From Microbacterium sp. MYb62 (GTDB lineage: Bacteria > Actinomycetota > Actinomycetes > Actinomycetales > Microbacteriaceae): a stretch of 64,000 bases of DNA. The notes under the pieces were generated by a model that was not told the DNA's origin, ran no database searches, and worked only from the letters and a program-made list of their open reading frames with translations. Of this stretch, positions 1 through 7,853 are shown piece after piece. Position 1 is the first letter of the stretch; every line of letters starts with the position of its first letter. The DNA is taken from positions 43,072 through 107,071 of the forward strand of contig NZ_PCOY01000010.1 in the NCBI RefSeq assembly GCF_002979475.1, given 5' to 3'. The position numbers and the translations under genes were made by a program.

Positions 1-816
1 GTTCGCGGCGGCGAGGAGGGGCGCGCGCAGCAGGCCCAGTCGCAGGAGCGGGTCCCGACTGTGCGCCTGGATGACGAAGAAGATCACCAGCAGCGCGATG
101 CCGGCGGCGAGCAGGACGAGTGTCGACCAGGTGAGCCAGCCGACTTCCGGCGCGTTGACCACCGCGTACACCACGGCGGCGAGTCCCACCGTGACCGTGA
201 GCGCACCCCAGATGTCGATCGAGCCGGCCGCCTTCCTCATGGTGCGGGGAAGGGCGGAGGCGGTGAAGGCGAGGACGATCACGGCGATCGGGACGGTGAT
301 GTAGAACACCCACGGCCAGCTCACGTACTCGGTCAGCACTCCGCCGAGGAAGACGCCCGCCGTGCCGCCGATCGGTGCGGCGGCGCCGTAGACGGCGAAG
401 GCCTTCGGAAGGTCGGACGTGCCGCCGAACAGCATCATGAGCAGGGTGAGCGCTGCGGGGGCGATCATCGCGGATCCGGCGCCCTGGATCGCGCGACCGG
501 TGATCTCCATTCCGATGTTCGTCGCGGCTCCGGCGAGCACGGATCCGACGATCAGGACCAGCCAGCCCAGGACGAAGATCTTGCGCGCGCCGAAGATGTC
601 GGAGAGTCGGCCGCCGAGGAGGAGCAGGCCGCCGAAGGCGACCACGTAGGCATTGAAGACCCAGGAAAGCGACTCGGGCGTGAATCCGAGTTCGCGCTGG
701 ATGTCGGGGAGGGCGACACCGATGATCGAGGTGTCCATGATGACGACGAACTGCGCGGTGGCGATCAGCGCCAAGCCGAGCCAGCGCTTCGCTCGTGGTG
801 TGGGACGGGTGGACAT
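1..816 (-). CDS. MFS drug exporter, DHA2 (14-helix) type, 3' end outside window
   Basis: The reading frame starts at an ATG at 816 with an AGGAG ribosome site just upstream and runs off the left edge, so 272 N-terminal residues are visible. After a short basic leader comes a first helix with the MFS motif VIMDTSIIGVALPDIQ, then the loop motif GGRLSDIFGARK (motif A). Several hydrophobic helices follow. This matches proton-driven multidrug exporters of the EmrB/QacA group; the substrate cannot be told. It is the only gene downstream of the CsoR-like palindrome at 862-880, which suggests metal or electrophile control. The C-terminal half is not visible, so 12 versus 14 helices is inferred from the family. 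Confidence 0.9.
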   Translation of the reverse strand, partial: MSTRPTPRAKRWLGLALIATAQFVVIMDTSIIGVALPDIQRELGFTPESLSWVFNAYVVAFGGLLLLGGRLSDIFGARKIFVLGWLVLIVGSVLAGAATNIGMEITGRAIQGAGSAMIAPAALTLLMMLFGGTSDLPKAFAVYGAAAPIGGTAGVFLGGVLTEYVSWPWVFYITVPIAVIVLAFTASALPRTMRKAAGSIDIWGALTVTVGLAAVVYAVVNAPEVGWLTWSTLVLLAAGIALLVIFFVIQAHSRDPLLRLGLLRAPLLAAAN

Positions 817-861
817 GTGATTCTCCTGAAGGTCAGCCGGGGTGTCCGGACGGGTCCACTA

Positions 862-880
862 TATACCCCTAGGGGGTATA
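862..880. promoter_or_regulatory. CsoR/RcnR-type operator overlapping the MFS promoter
   Basis: Perfect inverted repeat TATACCCC-TAG-GGGGTATA. On the minus strand it overlaps a TATAGT -10 box at 858-863, 42 nt upstream of the exporter start. C/G-run palindromes flanked by TATA are the known binding pattern of CsoR-family repressors (copper, nickel/cobalt, formaldehyde or persulfide sensors). No csoR gene is visible in this window. Confidence 0.6.
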
Positions 881-909
881 GGTACCGAACCGTGACGACA
901 CGACGAAAA

Positions 910-944
910 GCGCCCGGTGACCGCGGGGAGCGGTCGCCGGGCGC
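910..944 (-). terminator. Rho-independent terminator for the NIPSNAP gene
   Basis: A 15-bp stem (one G-T pair) with a GGGGA loop, followed on the minus strand by TTTT. It lies 75 nt beyond the stop of the minus-strand gene at 1019. Confidence 0.6.
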
Positions 945-1018
945 AGAGGGTTCGGCTGCGTCGGACGTCGGTAGGCGGCGGGGTCCTGGCGACCGGACCC
1001 GCCGTGGGGCGGCGCCGC

Positions 1019-1324
1019 CTATTCGAAGAGTGGGCTGAGGAAGCGGCGCTCGTAGCGGCGGATGCACTGCGTCGTACGTGCGAACTCGAACGCGTCGACG
1101 CACTCCGGGTCGGTGCGCGAGGCCGTGCGGTAGGTCTCGTACTCGGCGAGGGAGGGGAACGTGAACAGCGCGAAGGCTTCGTCGCTGTCGCCCTCGCTCG
1201 GCAGAAAGTAGCCGTGATGGGTGCCGCCGTGCTTCGCCACCAGTCGTATCCACCGTCGCCCGTATTCGGTGAACTCCTCCAGCTTGTCCGGGTCGATCTC
1301 GTAGCGCAGGTGAATGGTGATCAT
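1019..1324 (-). CDS. NIPSNAP family protein
   Basis: A 101-residue protein from the ATG at 1324 (MITIHLRYEIDP). A longer frame upstream lacks protein-like composition. The pattern of a short beta strand, IDPDKLEEFTEYGRRW, then FLPSEGDSDEAFALFTFPSLAEYE, is that of NIPSNAP domains, small alpha/beta ferredoxin-like (dimeric alpha-beta barrel) proteins of unclear cellular role. It is divergent from the formylglycine-generating enzyme gene, with about 60 nt between starts. Single domain, typical length. Confidence 0.8.
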   Translation of the reverse strand: MITIHLRYEIDPDKLEEFTEYGRRWIRLVAKHGGTHHGYFLPSEGDSDEAFALFTFPSLAEYETYRTASRTDPECVDAFEFARTTQCIRRYERRFLSPLFE

Positions 1325-1385
1325 GCGGATGATCTTCGCAGAACGACCCGGCTGCGGCGGAGACCCGGACACTACGCTGAGTCTC

Positions 1386-2297
1386 GTGACGAACTCGCGC
1401 GACATGGTCCACATCCCCGGCGGCACGTTCCTGATGGGTTCGGACGACTTCTATCCGGATGAGCGCCCGGCCCACCAGCGCGAGGTCGCGCCGTTCTTCA
1501 TCGACCGCTATCAGGTGACCAACGAGCAGTATGCGGAGTTCGTCGACGCGACGGGGTACGTGACGGTCGCCGAGCGCGAGCTCGACCCCGCGGGGTTCCC
1601 GGGAGCGGACCCTGCGGACCTGGTGCCCGGCGCGATGGTGTTCACCCCGACGGCCGGGCCGACGAATCTGGGCGACTGGCGCAACTGGTGGCGCTGGCAG
1701 CCCGGGGCCTTCTGGCGACGGCCGTTCGGGCCCGACTCGTCGATCGACGATCGGCTGCAGCATCCGGTCGTGCACGTCGCCTTCGAGGATGCGGTCGCGT
1801 ATGCCGACTGGGCGGGGATGCGGCTGCCCACCGAAGCCGAGCACGAGTACGCCGCGCGCGGGGGAGCGGACGGTGCCCCCTTCGCCTGGGGCGACGAGGC
1901 GTACCCCGGAGGCGTCGCCCAGGCGAACTCGTGGTTGGGGCGCTTCCCGTACGACAACCAGGGCGTGGGCGGGACGGCTCCGGTCGGCTCGTACCCTCCG
2001 AACGGCTACGGCCTCTACGACATGATCGCGAACGTGTGGGAGTGGACGACCGACTTCTACACCCCGCGGCACATCCGCCTCTCCGACACTCCCGTCGACG
2101 CCGGCAAACGGACCAACCTCCTGGCCGCTGCCAGCGCGCAGGAGGGGTTCCCCGACATCCCGCGTCGCGTCCTCAAGGGCGGGTCGCACCTGTGCTCACC
2201 GGACTACTGCCTGCGCTTCCGTCCGGCCGCGCGCTCGCCGCAGGCCGAGGACACCGGCATGTCGCACATCGGGTTCCGCCTCACCCGCTCCGAGTGA
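1386..2297 (+). CDS. Formylglycine-generating enzyme (sulfatase activator)
   Basis: A SUMF1/FGE-sulfatase domain spans almost the whole 303 residues (MVHIPGGTFLMGSD, then RLPTEAEHEYAARGG, then VKGGS-like LKGGSHLC). The two catalytic, copper-binding cysteines of aerobic FGEs are present as C-SPDY-C at about residues 270 and 275. This supports true oxidase activity that converts a sulfatase active-site Cys to formylglycine. The start is taken at GTG 1386, which has a TACGCT box 7 nt upstream (leaderless style); ATG 1404 is the alternative. The sulfatase gene follows after 86 nt on the same strand and is the obvious client. Confidence 0.92.
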   Translation: MTNSRDMVHIPGGTFLMGSDDFYPDERPAHQREVAPFFIDRYQVTNEQYAEFVDATGYVTVAERELDPAGFPGADPADLVPGAMVFTPTAGPTNLGDWRNWWRWQPGAFWRRPFGPDSSIDDRLQHPVVHVAFEDAVAYADWAGMRLPTEAEHEYAARGGADGAPFAWGDEAYPGGVAQANSWLGRFPYDNQGVGGTAPVGSYPPNGYGLYDMIANVWEWTTDFYTPRHIRLSDTPVDAGKRTNLLAAASAQEGFPDIPRRVLKGGSHLCSPDYCLRFRPAARSPQAEDTGMSHIGFRLTRSE

Positions 2298-2383
2298 GGC
2301 TCCCTGGGCTTCTGCGCAGGGAACTGTTTGGCTTCGACCGAGGGCATTCGCCCCATCTCACCGGTTGACGCAAGGAGCCACCC

Positions 2384-3883
2384 ATGGCAGACAAGCCCAA
2401 CATCCTCATCATCTGGGGCGATGACATCGGCATCAGCAACCTGAGCACCTACTCCGACGGTCTCATGGGCTATCGGACGCCGAACATCGATCGGATCGCC
2501 GATGAGGGCGTGAAGTTCACCGACTACTACGGCGAGCAGAGCTGCACCGCCGGACGCGCGGCCTTCATCACCGGGCAGAACCCGTACCGCACCGGACTGA
2601 CCAAGGTGGGGATGCCGGGTGCGAAGCTGGGGCTGCAGCCCGAGGACCCCACGATCGCCGACGCGCTCAAGCACCACGGCTACGCCACCGGCCAGTTCGG
2701 GAAGAACCACCTCGGCGACCGCGACGAGCATCTGCCCACCGCGCACGGCTTCGACGAGTTCTTCGGCAACCTCTACCACCTCAACGCGGAGGAGGAGCCG
2801 GAGCATCCTGACTATCCGACGGACGAGGAGTACCCCGGGTTCAGTGAGAAGTTCCGCCCGCGGGGCGTGCTCCACTCCTGGGCGAACGAGGACGGCACCC
2901 AGCGCATCGAAGACACCGGTCCGCTGACGAAGAAGAGGATGGAGACGGTCGACGAGGAGTTCCGCGACGCGGCCGCGGACTTCATCCGCACGCAGGCCGC
3001 CGACGACACCCCGTTCTTCGTCTGGTTCAACTCGACGCACATGCACTTCCGCACCCACACCAAGGAGGAGAGCAAGGGGCGCGCCGGACGCTGGCAGTCG
3101 GAGTACCACGACACGATGCTCGACCACGACGACGTGGTGGGAAGCCTGCTCGATCTGCTCGACGAGCTCGGGCTCGCCGAGAACACCATCGTCATGTATT
3201 CCACCGACAACGGCCCGCACATGAACAGCTGGCCGGATGCCGGCATGACGCCGTTCCGCAACGAGAAGAACTCCAACTGGGAGGGCGCCTACCGCGTGCC
3301 GGCGATGGTCCGCTGGCCGGGCCACATCCCGGCGGGGACGACGCTCAACGGCATCGTCAGCCACAACGACTGGTTCGTGACGCTGCTGGCGGCCGCCGGA
3401 GACGACGACGTGGCCGAGCGCCTGAAGACGGGGACGCAACTGCACGGCACCGACTTCACAGTGCATCTCGACGGGCACAACCAGCTCGACTACATCACCG
3501 GCGCCGTCGAACACAGCCCGCGGCGGCACTTCTTCTACGTCTCGGATGACGGCGACCTCACGGCGCTGCGCTTCGAGAACTGGAAGGTCGTGTTCCTCGA
3601 GCAGCGCGCCGTCGGCACGCTGCTGGTCTGGCAGGAGCCCTACATCGAGCTGCGATTCCCGAAGCTGTTCAACCTCCGTACCGACCCGTACGAGCGGGCC
3701 GACATCACCTCGAACACGTACTGGGACTGGGTGCTCGATCACGTCTTCCTGTTCGTGCCGGCGCAGGCGTATGTCGCTCGCATGCTGCAGAGCCTCGTGG
3801 AGTTCCCCGCGCGGCAGGAGTCGGCGTCGTTCACGATCAATCAGGTCATGGCGAAGTTGGATTCGACGACCGGCAGCTCCTGA
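2384..3883 (+). CDS. Arylsulfatase, Cys-type
   Basis: A 499-residue alkaline-phosphatase-superfamily sulfatase without a signal peptide, so probably cytoplasmic. The N-terminal metal site is IIWGDDIG (Asp13-Asp14). The modification motif is SCTAGRAAFITG, with Cys54 as the residue converted to formylglycine and Arg58. The motif carries Ala where Pro is commoner (C-x-A-x-R). MYSTDNGPHM supplies the later Asp-Asn metal ligands. It hydrolyses sulfate esters; the substrate is not inferable. AAGGAG lies 8 nt before the start. A terminator follows at 3898. The upstream FGE should activate it. Confidence 0.92.
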   Translation: MADKPNILIIWGDDIGISNLSTYSDGLMGYRTPNIDRIADEGVKFTDYYGEQSCTAGRAAFITGQNPYRTGLTKVGMPGAKLGLQPEDPTIADALKHHGYATGQFGKNHLGDRDEHLPTAHGFDEFFGNLYHLNAEEEPEHPDYPTDEEYPGFSEKFRPRGVLHSWANEDGTQRIEDTGPLTKKRMETVDEEFRDAAADFIRTQAADDTPFFVWFNSTHMHFRTHTKEESKGRAGRWQSEYHDTMLDHDDVVGSLLDLLDELGLAENTIVMYSTDNGPHMNSWPDAGMTPFRNEKNSNWEGAYRVPAMVRWPGHIPAGTTLNGIVSHNDWFVTLLAAAGDDDVAERLKTGTQLHGTDFTVHLDGHNQLDYITGAVEHSPRRHFFYVSDDGDLTALRFENWKVVFLEQRAVGTLLVWQEPYIELRFPKLFNLRTDPYERADITSNTYWDWVLDHVFLFVPAQAYVARMLQSLVEFPARQESASFTINQVMAKLDSTTGSS

Positions 3884-3897
3884 CTCTGCTCCACTCC

Positions 3898-3927
3898 GAG
3901 TCCGCCGCCCCGCGCGGCGGCGGGCTC
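3898..3927 (+). terminator. Terminator-like hairpin after sulfatase
   Basis: A 12-bp GC stem (one mismatch) with a 6-nt loop, beginning 15 nt after the sulfatase stop. There is no U-tract, as is common in actinobacteria. Confidence 0.5.
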
Positions 3928-4016
3928 CGCGATTTAGGGTCTTGCGCGAGAGCGGACCGAGGATCATGATGTGCGGGGGCGCTGTACTCAGATCTGGAAC
4001 TGAGAGCGGAGTCGAC

Positions 4017-5501
4017 ATGCGAGTAGAGCAGGAACGCAACCACGCATTCGCGGTGCGAGGACTTCTGGTGGCCGCCGTCTCTTCGGCGCTGATCCTGGTC
4101 GGTGCGCTACCGGCCGCCGCGATCTACACGCCGGAGCCGGTGACCCCCCAAGCCGGGTTCATCACGGAGGTGACGATCACCGGGTCCCAATATGCGTCCA
4201 ACGTGACCGGTGAGCTCACCACGCTGGGACCGACTCCGGCTCCGTATCCGGCGACGGGTGCTTCGGTCGAAGCCGTCAGCCCGCAGCTGATCACGATCTC
4301 CGACCCGACGACGGGGGCGACCGGCACGGCCTACTGCATCGACTTCAGCACGGAGACGGGGGTCGGCGCGGGCTATGCCATCGGGGAATGGGACGAATCG
4401 AACGTGCCCCATCTCACCTACATCAACTACATCCTCACGAACTACTTCCCCTTCGACACCACGAATCCGATCTCGGCGCTCACACCGGCGCAGCAGGTTG
4501 CCGCCGTGCAGACCGCCATCTGGTATTTCAGCGACGGATTCGTGCTCGCGACCGGCACCGATCCGGTCGTCCGGAATGCGACCGCGCTCGTCGTCCAGGA
4601 TGCGCTCGACAGCGGGGGACTCCCCGAGCCCACGCTGCCGACGCTCGCCATCGATCCCGCCACCGCGGAGGTGCCCGTCTCCGGCGAGGTGGTCGGGCCG
4701 TTCACGGTGACCGGCAACGTCACCGGCACCCTCGACATCGCCCTCGGCGTCGAGGTGTTCTTCGATGCGGCTGCCACCCAGCCCGTGACGGACGCCGATC
4801 CGATCCCGCCGGGCACACAGCTGTGGGCCCGATGGACTGGGCCCGACCTGCCGATCAACGGATTCCGCATCACCGGCGTGGCATCGCTGACGCAGGGCAC
4901 GGTCTACCTCTACGACCCGGAATCCTCCGACCTGGATGAAGCGCAGAAGCTCGTCCTGGCCCAGACCGCCACGCTGCCGGTCCGCGCCGGCGTCCGCGTG
5001 ACCCCCTACGCCGCGGGGGCCCTCAGCGTGACGAAGACGATCACCGGGAGTGGTGCAGGACTGCAGGGCGACATCACGATCCAGATCGACTGCACGCCGG
5101 GGCTGCCGCCAGGCATCCCGAACACCGCCGTCCTTCCCGCGGGGGTCACGGTGCCCGACCCGATCGTCTTCACCGGAATCCCGGACGGGGCGTCGTGCAC
5201 CGTTTCCGAGCCGGCCAACGGGGCGAACGCGGCCGTCACACTCACCACGCAGACGATCGAGCCGGCGACCGTGACCATCGACGCGGAAGCGCCTGCGCCC
5301 GTGGCGGTGACAGTGACGAACGCGTATGAACCCGTTCCTGTCGAGCCGGTCGAACCGGTCGTCCCGGCGGAGGGCTCGGGTCTTGCGGCCTCCGGCCTCG
5401 ACCCCGCGGTCGGCGCTCTCGGCTTCGCCGGGTTCGCCCTGCTGGCGACGGGCCTGCTGATCCGTCTCCGCCGGGCGAGCGCGGGTCGTATCCCCCGGTG
5501 A
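4017..5501 (+). CDS. Surface protein with internal thioester domain and wall anchor
   Basis: 494 residues. Residues about 15-36 form a signal peptide ending ALPAAA. A thioester domain follows. AYCID (Cys107) and VQTAIWYF (Gln165) are the two halves of the Cys-Gln thioester motif found in Gram-positive adhesins that bond covalently to host or surface amines. The middle part (about 215-330) is beta-rich. Residues about 340-445 (ALSVTKTITG, two Cys) look like a DUF5979/SpaA-type repeat. The tail has LAASG at about 456, a hydrophobic helix and RLRR, a variant sorting signal. The start follows GAGAGCGGAG; an in-frame ATG further upstream is less likely. Confidence 0.88.
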   Translation: MRVEQERNHAFAVRGLLVAAVSSALILVGALPAAAIYTPEPVTPQAGFITEVTITGSQYASNVTGELTTLGPTPAPYPATGASVEAVSPQLITISDPTTGATGTAYCIDFSTETGVGAGYAIGEWDESNVPHLTYINYILTNYFPFDTTNPISALTPAQQVAAVQTAIWYFSDGFVLATGTDPVVRNATALVVQDALDSGGLPEPTLPTLAIDPATAEVPVSGEVVGPFTVTGNVTGTLDIALGVEVFFDAAATQPVTDADPIPPGTQLWARWTGPDLPINGFRITGVASLTQGTVYLYDPESSDLDEAQKLVLAQTATLPVRAGVRVTPYAAGALSVTKTITGSGAGLQGDITIQIDCTPGLPPGIPNTAVLPAGVTVPDPIVFTGIPDGASCTVSEPANGANAAVTLTTQTIEPATVTIDAEAPAPVAVTVTNAYEPVPVEPVEPVVPAEGSGLAASGLDPAVGALGFAGFALLATGLLIRLRRASAGRIPR

Positions 5502-5510
5502 GATCTCGGA

Positions 5511-5548
5511 GGTCGGCGCTTCGGGTTCGCGGACCCGGAGCGCCGACC
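5511..5548 (+). terminator. Strong hairpin after thioester protein
   Basis: A 16-bp stem with one mismatch and a 6-nt loop, starting 9 nt after the stop codon. It lacks a clear U-run. Confidence 0.55.
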
Positions 5549-5603
5549 ACCGCGCAACCACCATCACCAGGCCGCCCTCAGCCCGCCCCGCTACCCTCGA
5601 GCC

Positions 5604-5975
5604 ATGCGCCGAATCATCGCCCTGCCCCTCGTCCTCGCTGCGGGTCTGCTCGTTGCGGGGTGCTCGCAGGTGACGCAGATGGCCGGTGATGCCCTCGGCG
5701 TCGACGTGCCGGCGACTTGCGCGACGATCGACGAGGCGTACGGGCAGTACCAGGCCCTCCTGGATCAGGGCGACCTCTCGGTGGAGCAGGCGGAGGCGGC
5801 CCGCGCCGATCTCGTCGCGTCCCTCGATGGACTCGCGGCCGATGTCGACGGGCAGCTGGGCGACCTCATCCGCTCCGGCGCCGAGCAGATCGGCGGCATG
5901 GCCGATCTGCAGTCGCCGGAGACCATCGAGGCGATCGAGCAGCTCAAGGATTCGACCGCGGCGTTCTGCGGCTGA
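5604..5975 (+). CDS. Small lipoprotein, unknown function
   Basis: 123 residues. The N-terminus MRRIIALPLVLAAGLLVAGC is a lipoprotein signal with lipobox LVAGC and the lipidated Cys at residue 20. The mature part is mostly helical and acidic, with one further Cys pair (PATCATI and the near-terminal AAFCG) that could form a disulfide. No family recognised. A TACCCT box stands 6 nt before the ATG, so it is probably leaderless and transcribed alone. It ends 25 nt from the convergent membrane-protein gene. Confidence 0.8.
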   Translation: MRRIIALPLVLAAGLLVAGCSQVTQMAGDALGVDVPATCATIDEAYGQYQALLDQGDLSVEQAEAARADLVASLDGLAADVDGQLGDLIRSGAEQIGGMADLQSPETIEAIEQLKDSTAAFCG

Positions 5976-6000
5976 GCGGCGGCCCGGCTGATATCGCATC

Positions 6001-7101
6001 TCAGCGGCGGCTCTCGGACAGAGCGAGCGCCGGGGCGGTGAGAGTCGCCATCCGGTTCATCGCGTAGCCCCACGTAGCGATCGCGAGGAGCGGCCCCCAG
6101 AGCCAGAACGGGAACATCAGGAGCAGGTACAGGGTGTCGTCGATCGACCCGGCACCCTCGAGCGCGAACTGGATCCCGGCGGCCGTGAACAGGACGCTCA
6201 CGACGCTTGCGGGGATGATCGCGAGGCCGGGAGGCACCGGACGTCCGCCGACGCCGGCGAAGAGCCGCGGGAACCGCTCGCCCCACGGCAGGATCAGGCC
6301 CATCGTGAGCACGCCGCCCGCCAGCATCCCCGCGCCGAGTGCGAGGCCGACGACGCGGGTGGCCGGCTCCTGGGCGAACAGCTCGGCGCTTCCACCGAAG
6401 AGCGGCCACGGGGTCAGCCAGGTGGCCCGGGTGAACACATAAGGGAGCGCGCAGGCGGCCGCGACGATCGTGAGCGCGCGGCGGTGCCGGAGCACGGCCC
6501 GCGCGAAACCCCCTCGTGCGCCGCTGGATTCGCCGATCGTCCAGATGAGCAGACCGGCGGCGGCGACGACGTGGGCGAGGGCGAGCCCCACGTGCGGGAG
6601 CATCGTCCCGAGCGTGCCGATGACCTGGGGCACCACGGGCGCGGATTCCAGGCTCACCCCCGCGTACACGACGACGCCGATGACGACGGCGGCGAGGAGG
6701 ATGCCGAGCCAGGGGCGCCGGAGCGCGATCAAGACGACGAGGACCGTGCTTCCCACGATGACGGTCATCGCGAACGTGTAGCCGGCGGCGGGGATGATGC
6801 CGCCGGGCGTCGAGACCGCGAGCAGGAGTGCCGAGACGAGAGCAGCCGCCCGGGAGAACCCGGTCGCGCTGGCGCGGCGCGCGGGAAGTTGCGCGATCAG
6901 CGCGAACACCGTGACGAGGAGGGCTGCCAGCGCTCCGGTGAGGGAGAGGGCGAACTCGACGCCGGCGCCGAGGTGGCCGATCAGACTCGAAGGCGGCGCG
7001 TCGATGGTGGGGATCAGCATCATCACCAGGCTGGCGATGGCGACGGTCAAGGCGCCGGCGGCGGTGGCGAGAAGGACGAAGGTGCGGGTGAGAGCGGACA
7101 T
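6001..7101 (-). CDS. Polytopic membrane protein, unknown function
   Basis: 366 residues with about nine to ten hydrophobic segments spread over the whole length and few charged residues, so an integral membrane protein. No transporter signature is recognised. It is transcribed on the same strand as the two-component genes upstream (95 nt gap to the response regulator), so it may be their target or a later part of their transcript. That link rests on position only. Confidence 0.72.
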   Translation of the reverse strand: MSALTRTFVLLATAAGALTVAIASLVMMLIPTIDAPPSSLIGHLGAGVEFALSLTGALAALLVTVFALIAQLPARRASATGFSRAAALVSALLLAVSTPGGIIPAAGYTFAMTVIVGSTVLVVLIALRRPWLGILLAAVVIGVVVYAGVSLESAPVVPQVIGTLGTMLPHVGLALAHVVAAAGLLIWTIGESSGARGGFARAVLRHRRALTIVAAACALPYVFTRATWLTPWPLFGGSAELFAQEPATRVVGLALGAGMLAGGVLTMGLILPWGERFPRLFAGVGGRPVPPGLAIIPASVVSVLFTAAGIQFALEGAGSIDDTLYLLLMFPFWLWGPLLAIATWGYAMNRMATLTAPALALSESRR

Positions 7102-7196
7102 GCTTCCACGCTAGAAACGACCGTGACGGCGGGCCTCTCCCGCACGAGGCATTCCCCTCACCCATGTGGGCTAGTTCGCACGGGTATCCGCCGGGA

Positions 7197-7853
7197 TCAG
7201 GCTCGCGGGCGCAGCACGCCGTTCTCATACGCCCAGATGACGACGTGCACCCGATCGGGGACGCCGAGTTTCGCGAGAACGGCCTTGACGTGGGTCTTCA
7301 CGGTGTTCGCGGAAAGGAACAGCTTCCGTGCGATGTCCTCGTTCGACGCGCCCGTCGCCAGGGCGCGGGCCACCTCCTGCTCGCGCGGACTGAGCTGCGA
7401 GAGCGCGGCGGCGGAGTCCACCGCGGGCGCGCCGTCGCGGACGAAGCCGATCAGCGCCGTGGTGGCGCGCGGGGACATGACCGACTCGCCGGCCGCGACC
7501 GCAGCGGCGGCATCCGCGAGGTCCGTCGGGGTGGCGTCCTTCGTGAGGAAACCGCTCGCGCCCTCTCGGATCGCCGCGTACACGTACTCGTCGAGATCGA
7601 AGGTCGTGAGGATCAGGACCCGTACGGTGGGGCGGATGCGCAGGACCTCGCGGGTCGCGGCGATCCCGTCCATTCCCGGCATGCGGATGTCCATCAGCAC
7701 CACGTCGACGGCATGTGCGCGCACGTGAGCGACGGCTTCCTCACCGGAGGCGACAGTGATCACCTCCGCGATGCGCGGATCGCGGTCGAGCATCAGCGCG
7801 ATGGCGGAGCGCAGCAGCTCCTGGTCATCGACGATGAGCACGCGCAGGCTCAT
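7197..7853 (-). CDS. NarL/FixJ-family response regulator
   Basis: 218 residues. The receiver domain (about 1-120) has acidic pocket DDQ (Asp9-Asp10), phosphoacceptor VVLMDIRMPGMDG, Thr in LILTTF and Lys in FLTKDA. A LuxR-type helix-turn-helix (about 150-210) has LSPREQEVARALATG and ANTVKTHVKAVLAKLG. Its start overlaps the kinase stop by 4 nt (ATGA), so the pair is translationally coupled. Targets are unknown. The downstream membrane protein is one candidate. Confidence 0.95.
   Translation of the reverse strand: MSLRVLIVDDQELLRSAIALMLDRDPRIAEVITVASGEEAVAHVRAHAVDVVLMDIRMPGMDGIAATREVLRIRPTVRVLILTTFDLDEYVYAAIREGASGFLTKDATPTDLADAAAAVAAGESVMSPRATTALIGFVRDGAPAVDSAAALSQLSPREQEVARALATGASNEDIARKLFLSANTVKTHVKAVLAKLGVPDRVHVVIWAYENGVLRPRA

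Noticed and set aside
765..2189. Long minus-strand frame opposite the FGE and exporter genes
   Set aside because: Arg/Pro/His-rich composition and no family motif; it shadows the clear NIPSNAP and FGE frames, a usual artefact in GC-rich DNA.
2204..4039. 611-codon minus-strand frame opposite the sulfatase
   Set aside because: Antisense shadow of a complete sulfatase with all active-site motifs; low-complexity Val/Glu/Arg composition.
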